A stretch of 6,620 bases of DNA, taken from Pyrobaculum sp. Lineage in GTDB: Archaea > Thermoproteota > Thermoprotei > Thermoproteales > Thermoproteaceae. This document shows positions 1-6,032 of the stretch, in pieces. Position 1 is the first letter of the stretch. The number at the start of each line of letters is the position of its first letter. The stretch covers positions 1 through 6,620 of the forward strand of contig JAJHQT010000047.1 in the NCBI GenBank assembly GCA_020833205.1. The letters run 5' to 3'. A program made the translations under genes and the position numbers. A model generated the notes under the pieces. It had not been told where the DNA came from and did not search any database. It worked only from the letters and a program-made list of their open reading frames with translations.

Positions 1-1
1 A

Positions 2-115
2 GACTTATTCCGCATAACCGATCCCCAAGTCCGAGGAACCGTCAAAGGCCTATTCACAGGCATAGGGTGCAGATGCGAGGAGCAACAAGAGCTTCTGAAA
101 GTCGTATGCGGCTAG
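2..115 (+). CDS. C-terminal fragment of an unidentified protein
   Basis: This frame is open from the window edge and ends at a TAG at 113-115, giving the last 37 residues of a protein whose start lies outside the window. The visible tail begins DLFRITDPQVRG and contains a Cys-x-Cys pair (GCRCEEQ) followed by a third cysteine next to the last residue (VVCG at the end). Three cysteines in so short a tail could bind a metal or a cluster or form a redox site, but I do not recognise the family. The two bases after the stop lead straight into the palindrome at 117-152, so this gene and the downstream reductase share little intergenic space. A metal- or redox-sensing regulator would suit the position, but that is a guess. 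The frame is the longest open one here and no competing frame looks better. Confidence 0.5.
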   Translation, partial: DLFRITDPQVRGTVKGLFTGIGCRCEEQQELLKVVCG

Positions 116-116
116 G

Positions 117-152
117 TTATATCTAGTGTACATCTCTGTACACTTGATATAA
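117..152. promoter_or_regulatory. 36-bp imperfect palindrome, candidate operator of the reductase operon
   Basis: The outer arms TTATATC/GATATAA (117-123 and 146-152) and inner arms AGTGTACA/TGTACACT (125-132 and 137-144) pair around a TCTC centre. The only mismatch is the T/T pair at 124 and 145. Fifteen of sixteen arm pairs match. The GTAC cores lie at 128 and 138, with a third unpaired GTAC at 158 (CTTGTACTTG), so they are spaced 10 and 20 bp apart and would face the same side of the helix. The right arm runs into a TATA-like stretch. A dimeric winged-helix regulator is the simplest explanation. A transcript hairpin ending the upstream gene is possible, but archaeal termination usually depends on T-tracts rather than hairpins. 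Confidence 0.6.
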
Positions 153-154
153 AT
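146..154 (+). promoter_or_regulatory. Candidate TATA box, distal, overlapping the palindrome
   Basis: GATATAAAT fits an archaeal TATA element. A start about 26 nt beyond its centre would fall near 176 and give a leader of roughly 40 nt to the ATG at 216. It overlaps the right outer arm of the palindrome, so a protein bound there would block promoter recognition, as expected for a repressor. It competes with the proximal box at 183-193. Confidence 0.35.
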
Positions 155-182
155 CTTGTACTTGCTTGACCAATATTAATAC

Positions 183-193
183 AAATATTTTTA
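183..193 (+). promoter_or_regulatory. Candidate TATA box, proximal, for a leaderless reductase mRNA
   Basis: An AT-rich run (AAATATTTTTA) is centred about 28 nt upstream of the ATG at 216, the usual spacing for leaderless archaeal transcripts. No Shine-Dalgarno motif precedes the ATG, which supports leaderless translation. If this box is used, the palindrome sits about 30 bp upstream of it, a position suited to an activator. Confidence 0.45.
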
Positions 194-215
194 TGTGGAA
201 TAGAACCTTTATACC

Positions 216-3200
216 ATGGAACTCACCAGAAGAGAGGCGATTAAGCTGGGCGCCACTGTCGGGGTGTTAGGCGGCGTCTCCGGCTTTTTGTTAACTGCGG
301 AGACCCTCCAGACAAAGGCCGAGGGCGCCGTCTCTTTGACTTCTGTGCCGTCTATATGCGGCATGTGTATGGCGCAGTGCGCCATATGGATCGACGTGGT
401 CAACGGCAAGCCGGTTCGGATTAGGCCCAACACCAACGCCCCCACCAGCGCCATAGGGATATGCGCAAGAGGCGCCTCCGGCACCTTCAACGCCTGGCTC
501 AACCCAGACGCCGTCAAGAAGCCCATGGCCCGCAAGGCACTGGTGGACTGGGCGCAGGGCAAGATCAGCTGGGAGGAGGCTAAGCGCCAGCTGGCCCAGA
601 GCCGCGGCAGATACGACGACATGGTGGAGGTGGACTGGAACACTGCCATAGAGATAATTGCGAAAAAACTGAAGGAGCTCGCCGACGCCAACGAACGCAA
701 CGCCTTCACCTTCCTCTTCGGCGCCTGGGGCCCAGTAGCATCTATGAGAGTGGCAGTCCCCATTTCTAGGTTTGCAGACACCTTCGGCGGCGGGCAGATA
801 ACCTTCGACAACCCCTACTGCACCTACCCCCGCTACCTCGGCCACTGGCTGACGTGGGGCCACGGCCACCAGGCCCACGTCGCATGTGTAGACTTCGGCG
901 AGGCCGACGCGATACTGGTGGTGAGGAGGAACGTAATCGGCGCCGGCGTCGTGACGGAGACCTGGCGCTTCATGGAGGCGGTTAAACGCGGCGCCAAGAT
1001 AGTGGTGCTCAGCCCCGTGTTTGACGAAACCGCATCCTACGCCACGGTGTGGCTACCGGTCAAGCCAGGCACGGACATTGCCGTGTTAAACGCCTTCATA
1101 AAATACATAATCGACAACAAGTACTACATAGAGCCCTACCTCGTCAGGTACACCAACGCGCCGTTTCTGATAAAAACCAACGACGGGCTCCCGCTCCTCG
1201 CTTCCGAGGTGGCGTGGGATAAATACGGCGCCGCGGAGCCCAAGGACTTCGCCTACGTGGTGTGGGAGGGCAACGCCCCCGTCCCCGACACCGCGGCGAG
1301 GGCCCCGGCGCTCTTCGGCGAGTACGAAGTTCAGCTGAAAGACGGAACTACCGTGAAGGTTAAGACTGCGCTTCAGATCCTGAAGGAGTGGGTGGACGCC
1401 AACTTGGCGGCGCTGGCGAGGAAACACGGCGTCACCGACTACATGGAGGCCGTCGCCAGAGAGGCCGACGTAGACGTCAACAAGCTGAGGGAGGCGGCGG
1501 AGATAGTGGCGAAGTACAGGGCGGTGTCGCCCATCGGCTGGCACGACCCGAGGTACAGCAACTCGCCGCAGGTCTGGAGGGCCGTGGGCATAATCATGGC
1601 TCTGGTGGGCAGGATAGAACAGCCGGGCGGCCTCTTCCTCTTGACCCACCTCATCATGCCCTACGCACCGATTTACACCTCAGTTCTTAGGTACACCAGG
1701 AAGGATGTGCTGTATAAGACAATACGTGGGCTCACATTCTCTGAATATACAGCTACATACGGCTTTGGCATCTACACAATACCCTTAGCGCCGCCGCTCC
1801 CCGGCCCCAGCGACCGCGGGGCGCCTGCTGTGCCCGCCTTGACGGAGAAGTGGGCAGAGGAGGCTGAGAAGAAGGGTTACCTATACCCATACGACACCGT
1901 CCAGGCAATGTACGAAAGCGTTATACACGGAAAGCCGTTTAAGGTAAAGGTGGTGTTTATCATAGGCTCCAACCCGGTGCCGCAGATTGGCAACAGCAGG
2001 TTGATGGAGGAGATCTTTAGAAACCTCGACCTCGTGATTGTCCACGACATCCAGTTCAACGACACCACAGCCTTCGCCGACTTGATACTACCGGATCTGC
2101 CCTACCTTGAGCGGCTCGACTTGGCGCTTCCTGGGCCCTTCACGCCGTTCCCCGCCATCTCGGTGAGATTCCCCTGGTACTACGAAGAGTATATGCAGAA
2201 AGTCCAACAGGGGGAGAAGCCAGGTGAGCTCGATAAGAAGTACAGGTCAAGAGACGGCAGAACGGCCTTCGAGGTGCTTCTCATGGTGGCTAGGAGGCTT
2301 CAGCAACTTGGCGTCAAGGCGAGAGACGGCACGGACTGGGCGCAGAACATGCCGGTGGGCGTGATTACAGAAGACGGCATATTCCCCATCACAAACTTAA
2401 AGGCCTTTATCAACGCCACCTTCCGCCGCGTGAGGATCGTAGACGAGAATGGGCAGACCAGAGCGCCGACTGTGGACGACCTCTACAAAATGGGCGGCTA
2501 CATGGTCCTCGTGCCGACGGGTCGCATGGAGGTGGTGGTGGACGATAGGTGGAGCCAAGCCCTCGGCAGAGAGGTGAGGGTCAGGGTGCACGTCTTCAAG
2601 CCTGTTAAATACAGCGTAGAGCTGGAGAGACAGCTGTGGTTTGACGTGCATTACAACTCGCCTTTGGCCAAGGGCCAGGTCCCGTTCCCCACCCCCAGCG
2701 GCCGTGTGGAGATCTACAGCATAAACCTGGCCTACGACGTGAGGAGGGTGTTCGGCAAGCCCGCCACCTCCATAGATCCGTCCGACCTAGAGGGGACGAA
2801 GAGCGGCGTGGATCCGCTCTTCTCGCCGGTGCCGCTCTACGCCGGGATGGCTAGGCCGGATTACATGTGGGCCGTCGGCCAGCCTACGGAGGACGTTGAG
2901 ATAAACGGCCTGGCGTCTCCTGATCCGCCGAGGAGACTTCTGCTGGTGTACCGCCACGGCCCCTACACCCAGACCCACAGCGCAACGGAGAACAACCTGC
3001 TCCTCGACACGTTGACGCCCGACGAGCTCCTAACGGCTTGGATCCACCCAGACACAGCCGCCAAGCTAGGCGTGAAAGACGGCGACTTTATAGAGGTGAG
3101 GCCTGCGGCGCCTAAGGTGCTTAAGCAACTGGAGGCCGTGGGAGTTAAGGAGGCGCCGACGGCGAGGTTTAGAGTTAGAGTGACTAAATTCGTTAGGCCG

Positions 3201-3392
3201 GACATCATTGCGATTTATCACTACTGGCTCGTGCCCAGGGGGAGACTCCGCGTCAAGGCGGAGAAGCTGGCCGGGCTACGCTCCGGCTTCAGCGACGACA
3301 ACTACCTAGGTCCACTTATGGCCAGCAAGCTCGGCACCGCGGGGGCCATGGGCAACACAGTGGTGGAAGTGTCCCGGGTGGGTGGGCTATGA
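216..3392 (+). CDS. Tat-exported molybdopterin oxidoreductase, catalytic subunit (tetrathionate/thiosulfate/arsenate reductase type)
   Basis: This is a 1058-residue catalytic subunit of the CISM molybdoenzyme superfamily. A Tat signal opens it: TRREAIK at 4-10, a hydrophobic stretch at about 12-26, and a probable cleavage near 36, so it should be folded inside and exported. The FS0 [4Fe-4S] cluster ligands are C48, C51, C55 and C83 (x2, x3, x27), the last in GICARGASG. C202 in DNPYCTYPRY is the likely molybdenum ligand. Other family landmarks are PVKPGTD (281-287), GRIEQPGG (465-472), FIIGSNPVP (581-589), FADLILPDLPYLER (620-633), PFPTPSGRVEIYS (823-835), and a C-terminal dinucleotide-binding domain from about 907 with GVKDGDFIEV and SDDNYLG. 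The size suits TtrA/ArrA-like reductases. The substrate (tetrathionate, thiosulfate, polysulfide, arsenate or selenate) cannot be read from the sequence. Residues 237-238 are Arg-Arg, where relatives usually have Gly-Ala or Gly-x before Asn. It leads an operon with the ferredoxin subunit. Confidence 0.93.
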   Translation: MELTRREAIKLGATVGVLGGVSGFLLTAETLQTKAEGAVSLTSVPSICGMCMAQCAIWIDVVNGKPVRIRPNTNAPTSAIGICARGASGTFNAWLNPDAVKKPMARKALVDWAQGKISWEEAKRQLAQSRGRYDDMVEVDWNTAIEIIAKKLKELADANERNAFTFLFGAWGPVASMRVAVPISRFADTFGGGQITFDNPYCTYPRYLGHWLTWGHGHQAHVACVDFGEADAILVVRRNVIGAGVVTETWRFMEAVKRGAKIVVLSPVFDETASYATVWLPVKPGTDIAVLNAFIKYIIDNKYYIEPYLVRYTNAPFLIKTNDGLPLLASEVAWDKYGAAEPKDFAYVVWEGNAPVPDTAARAPALFGEYEVQLKDGTTVKVKTALQILKEWVDANLAALARKHGVTDYMEAVAREADVDVNKLREAAEIVAKYRAVSPIGWHDPRYSNSPQVWRAVGIIMALVGRIEQPGGLFLLTHLIMPYAPIYTSVLRYTRKDVLYKTIRGLTFSEYTATYGFGIYTIPLAPPLPGPSDRGAPAVPALTEKWAEEAEKKGYLYPYDTVQAMYESVIHGKPFKVKVVFIIGSNPVPQIGNSRLMEEIFRNLDLVIVHDIQFNDTTAFADLILPDLPYLERLDLALPGPFTPFPAISVRFPWYYEEYMQKVQQGEKPGELDKKYRSRDGRTAFEVLLMVARRLQQLGVKARDGTDWAQNMPVGVITEDGIFPITNLKAFINATFRRVRIVDENGQTRAPTVDDLYKMGGYMVLVPTGRMEVVVDDRWSQALGREVRVRVHVFKPVKYSVELERQLWFDVHYNSPLAKGQVPFPTPSGRVEIYSINLAYDVRRVFGKPATSIDPSDLEGTKSGVDPLFSPVPLYAGMARPDYMWAVGQPTEDVEINGLASPDPPRRLLLVYRHGPYTQTHSATENNLLLDTLTPDELLTAWIHPDTAAKLGVKDGDFIEVRPAAPKVLKQLEAVGVKEAPTARFRVRVTKFVRPDIIAIYHYWLVPRGRLRVKAEKLAGLRSGFSDDNYLGPLMASKLGTAGAMGNTVVEVSRVGGL

Positions 3393-4081
3393 GGCCGGTG
3401 TTTGTAATTGACGTAAATAAGTGCGTCGGTTGCCGCGCCTGCGTGGCGGCTTGCATACAAGAACACGGCCAAGTCTTCACAGCCGCCAAGCCGGCTAATA
3501 GGGGCAGGCCGCAAACCGTGAGGCTTAGGACGTGGGTGGAGTGGCGCGAGTCTGAGGACTCGCCAGGTAGGAGGTTCGTGTCTTATCTGTGTTACCACTG
3601 CGAAGATGCGCCTTGTCAGAGGGTGTGCCCCACTGGCGCCACCTACAAGACGCCAGAGGGCGTCGTGCTTGTGAACAAAGACCTCTGCATAGGCTGTGGC
3701 TACTGCATAGTGGCTTGTCCCTACGGGTCGAGGTATATGCCTAGGCCTCACGAGTGGATAAAGGCGGAGGAGAAGCCGCTTGTCAAGGAGGCGGAGGCCG
3801 GCGCGGCCTATGGCGGCGTCATCTTTAAGCCGCCTGTGCCTAACAAATGGGCGTTTAGCATAGGCGTGCCAGATAAATGCACCTACTGCTACCACAGATA
3901 CAAGGGAGACGGCAAGCTGTGGACGCCGGCATGCGTCGAGGTGTGTCCCACAGGCTCTAGGCTCTTCGGTGACCTCGACGACCCCGACGATCCGGTGGCC
4001 GAACTTGTACGTACAGGCAAGGCTAGGCTGGCCCGGCCGGACCTCAATACCGGGGGGAGGACGTATTACGTGGGGCTATAA
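3389..4081 (+). CDS. Four-cluster 4Fe-4S ferredoxin subunit (PsrB/TtrB/NrfC type)
   Basis: This 230-residue electron-transfer subunit carries sixteen cysteines in four sets, enough for four [4Fe-4S] clusters: C12/C15/C18/C22, C68/C71/C76/C80, C100/C103/C106/C110 and C164/C167/C182/C186. The last three sets end in Cys-Pro, and the fourth has the long x14 spacing typical of the DMSO-reductase B-subunit family. It has no signal peptide, which fits such subunits being carried out by the Tat signal of the catalytic partner. Its ATG overlaps the stop of the catalytic gene as ATGA, and GGTGGG stretches at 3377-3386 supply a Shine-Dalgarno, so the two are translationally coupled. In the family it passes electrons from an NrfD-type quinol oxidase to the catalytic subunit. 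The NrfD gene that should follow is broken. The protein itself looks complete. Confidence 0.95.
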   Translation: MRPVFVIDVNKCVGCRACVAACIQEHGQVFTAAKPANRGRPQTVRLRTWVEWRESEDSPGRRFVSYLCYHCEDAPCQRVCPTGATYKTPEGVVLVNKDLCIGCGYCIVACPYGSRYMPRPHEWIKAEEKPLVKEAEAGAAYGGVIFKPPVPNKWAFSIGVPDKCTYCYHRYKGDGKLWTPACVEVCPTGSRLFGDLDDPDDPVAELVRTGKARLARPDLNTGGRTYYVGL

Positions 4082-4123
4082 TAGTCCGCAACGAGGTCTG
4101 AGGCCTGCCCATTAAAAATAACG

Positions 4124-4129
4124 TTTTTT
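4124..4129 (+). terminator. T-tract, candidate terminator after the ferredoxin gene
   Basis: A run of six T lies 43 nt after the ferredoxin stop, in an AT-rich patch (ATTAAAAATAACG upstream at 4111-4123) within otherwise GC-rich sequence. Archaeal RNA polymerase often terminates at such runs. The patch also resembles a TATA element, so it could instead be a promoter. From 4082 to 4180 I see no convincing gene or recognisable protein fragment. Confidence 0.4.
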
Positions 4130-4180
4130 GGTTGCGCCGTGGTGTAGGCTTATGTATTCTGGCCACAGCAACAACACCCC

Positions 4181-4808
4181 GCCAAGCCGCCCACAGCCAG
4201 CATATAGGTGTTGTCGTGGTTAAACCCCAAGGCCAATCTGTCAAGTTGGATGGTGCGGGGTGCCGCCGGGACATCGCTATTGATATTGTTCCCTCTTGTT
4301 CGCCGCGCCTTTGATAAAGCCGTTTGACAAAATAGCGGTGTGGAGCAGATACGAAGGGGCGATGAACGCGCCGGGTCTGATGTCGGTATTTGGCGTCTTC
4401 GCGGCGCTGTACACCGGACTGGTGTTGTCGTACGAGAGAGGCACACCATTCTGGCACAGCGCCGCAGTGTCGCTGCTCGTGTTGTTTCCGGGCGTGGCGG
4501 CGGGAAGCGACCAATCCACTGCCGAGGGCTATCCACTTCCCCGTCTCCTCTCTACCCAACAGCCCGTAGAGGCCGCGTTGACATACCTAGTCCATCTCCA
4601 TCTGTCGCTGATAGGGCCGGTAGCCGCGGCGTTTAGCGCCCAGGACGCCGTGTCTGACCGGCGGCGTGGCGTTGGCTCTTGCCGCCGCGGCCGTTGCTAT
4701 GTTCGGAAGGGAAAAGACCAGCGTGGCGGTCGCAGGTGCCTTGGCGAAACCGCGGTCTTCTCGATAAGAATTTCATTGTTGCTCTGGGGAGCCTGGAACT
4801 TGCCTTAA
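4181..4808 (+). pseudogene. Broken NrfD/PsrC/TtrC-type membrane anchor subunit
   Basis: Pieces of one polytopic quinol-oxidising subunit appear in order but in different frames. Frame 2 (4181-4312) reads AKPPTASI, a TAG at 4205, then VLSWLNPKANLSSWMVRG and a hydrophobic segment, matching the NP-x-SSWM-x-RG region of NrfD proteins. Frame 3 (about 4296-4650) continues with WSRYEGAMNAPGLMSVFG, ALYTGLVLSYERGTPFWHS and LTYLVHLHLSLIGPVAAAF. Frame 1 (4657-4743) gives TGGVALALAAAAVAMFGREK and VAVAGALA. Frame 3 resumes at about 4755 with VFSIRISLLLWGAWNLP and stops at 4806-4808. That makes one internal stop and at least three frame changes. The first helices are missing, since NrfD proteins usually have 300-400 residues and only about 200 are represented. 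In related operons this gene follows the ferredoxin subunit and links the complex to quinol. The neighbours are free of such damage, so sequencing error is a poor explanation. Confidence 0.82.
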
Positions 4809-4811
4809 CTC

Positions 4812-4836
4812 CAAATATGCATAGTTGTGCATTTTG
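4812..4836. promoter_or_regulatory. Imperfect dyad upstream of the flavoprotein gene
   Basis: CAAA plus ATGCA (4812-4815, 4817-4821) can pair with TGCAT plus TTTG (4828-4836), leaving T4816 bulged and a six-base loop. It lies just upstream of the AT-rich promoter element and could be a regulator site. It is short, and chance in an AT-rich region is a real possibility. Confidence 0.25.
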
Positions 4837-4840
4837 AAAC

Positions 4841-4854
4841 ATTAACTTAAAAAA
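4841..4854 (+). promoter_or_regulatory. Candidate TATA box for the flavoprotein-DUF1641 operon
   Basis: CTTAAAAAA at 4846-4854 lies in an AT-rich stretch in the 75-nt gap after the anchor pseudogene. A start about 26 nt past its centre falls near 4876, giving a leader of about 8 nt to the GTG at 4884. This suggests the downstream pair is transcribed independently of the reductase genes. Confidence 0.45.
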
Positions 4855-4883
4855 CGGTCAAAACTGGACCATGTGGTTAAAAA

Positions 4884-6032
4884 GTGTTGGTACTTGGAGG
4901 CGGCACTGGCGGCTTGATTATTTCGAGAGAGTTGCGGGAGAGGCTTGGACCTGGCAATGTTGAGATCACCGTAGTGGACATGAAGGATAGGACTGAGTTT
5001 CGCCCCTCCTATCTCTACGTAGCCTTTGGATATAGAAGGCCGGAGCAAATCACGGCGCCGCTTGAACATCTGAAGAAGTATAAGATAAACTTCGTGAAGG
5101 CAAGAGTAACTAAGATAGATCCTGCCAACAGGAAGGTCTCCACAACAGCTGGCGACTTCACATACGACGACTTGGTGGTGGCACTGGGGGCTAAGACTTT
5201 AAACACCGGTCTCCCACACACCTGGGAGCTGGAGCCGGCGTTGAAGGTGGCTGAAGCACTTTCGCAAATTAAGCAGGGCCATGTGGTCATCGGCGTCTGT
5301 TCTCTTCCCCATCGTTGCCCGCCGGCGCCGATTGAGTTGGCTATGTTGACGCATTTCTACTACCTCACTAAGGGGCTTAGGGACAAGGTGAAGATCACAG
5401 TGGTCCACCCCCTGAAGAGACCGTTTGAGAACTACGGCCCCATGGCGGCCAAGTGGATGTCTGGCTTCCTTCAGCAACTCGGCATTGAGTACGTCGGCGC
5501 GGATCAGGGACAAGCCATTAAGTCTGTTGGCAAGAACGAGCTTGAGCTCACCAACGGCGAGAGGGTGAAGTTCGACGCCGCATTTATAGTTCCCCCACAC
5601 AAGGCGCCCGACCCAGTGCTCAACAGCGACTTGGCTAAGAACGGCTGGGCCGCGCCGCGCAACCCTGCCAACGGCAACTTCAGAAGCGAGAAATACGACG
5701 ACGTGTATGTAATAGGAGACGTGGCGGCGCTCAACGTGCCTGTGGGCATGGCCGGCACCATACTCCACAGCTACTCGCCGTGGGTGGTAAACAACATCGC
5801 GGCGGATCTCGCAGGCGTGTCTCTGGGCAATCCGCCGTTTAGGATGGTGGGCATCTGCGCCCTCGACGTAGGCGCATTCGGCGTGGCTGGCGCCTGCGAC
5901 TTCACGCCGTTTGTGAAGAAGCAGAAGCCGTATCCAGACTGCATGATCCTGCCGCCTGCGCCGGCGGCGCGGATATTTAAGGAGATGTTTGAGAAAATAT
6001 ACTTTAACTGGTTGTTGGGGGTGGTGCCATGA
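4884..6032 (+). CDS. FAD-dependent sulfide:quinone-oxidoreductase-like flavoprotein
   Basis: This 382-residue flavoprotein belongs to the SQR/flavocytochrome c sulfide dehydrogenase/NDH-2 group. The FAD motif GGGTGG is at 5-10, LVVALGA at 97-103, and the second FAD motif VYVIGDVA at 274-281. The region where a second NAD(P)H Rossmann glycine motif would be expected reads GVCSLPHRCPPAP at 137-149, which argues for an SQR-like enzyme rather than an NADH dehydrogenase. C145 sits where SQR has its first redox cysteine. C325 (GICALDVG) or C338 could be the second. Other cysteines are C139 and C353. The C-terminus (ARIFKEMFEKIYFNWLLG) is amphipathic, as in membrane-bound SQRs. Sulfide or another sulfur species is the likely donor and quinone the likely acceptor. 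The start is GTG, because a TAA lies two codons upstream in frame. The resulting N-terminus is very short (see findings). Confidence 0.85.
   Translation: MLVLGGGTGGLIISRELRERLGPGNVEITVVDMKDRTEFRPSYLYVAFGYRRPEQITAPLEHLKKYKINFVKARVTKIDPANRKVSTTAGDFTYDDLVVALGAKTLNTGLPHTWELEPALKVAEALSQIKQGHVVIGVCSLPHRCPPAPIELAMLTHFYYLTKGLRDKVKITVVHPLKRPFENYGPMAAKWMSGFLQQLGIEYVGADQGQAIKSVGKNELELTNGERVKFDAAFIVPPHKAPDPVLNSDLAKNGWAAPRNPANGNFRSEKYDDVYVIGDVAALNVPVGMAGTILHSYSPWVVNNIAADLAGVSLGNPPFRMVGICALDVGAFGVAGACDFTPFVKKQKPYPDCMILPPAPAARIFKEMFEKIYFNWLLGVVP

Noticed and set aside
209..3895. Other antisense open frames across the reductase and ferredoxin genes
   Set aside because: All have low-complexity composition and overlap genes with clear cofactor motifs, so they are shadows in GC-rich DNA.
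4132..4314. 60-codon + strand open frame at 4132-4314 as a small gene
   Set aside because: It lacks motifs, starts at a TTG with no good upstream signal, and overlaps the NrfD-like segment that reads better in the adjacent frame.
4044..4559. Long minus-strand open frames over the anchor region (4044-4559, 4150-4536, 4277-4519)
   Set aside because: Their translations are Arg/Pro/Thr-rich with no recognisable motif, and the + strand of the same interval carries ordered NrfD-like segments. They are complements of the decayed gene.
4181..4808. Programmed frameshifting as an explanation for the split anchor gene
   Set aside because: It would need at least three shifts plus readthrough of a TAG, and no slippery heptamer or recoding structure stands out at the junctions. 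Loss of the 5' end also points to decay.
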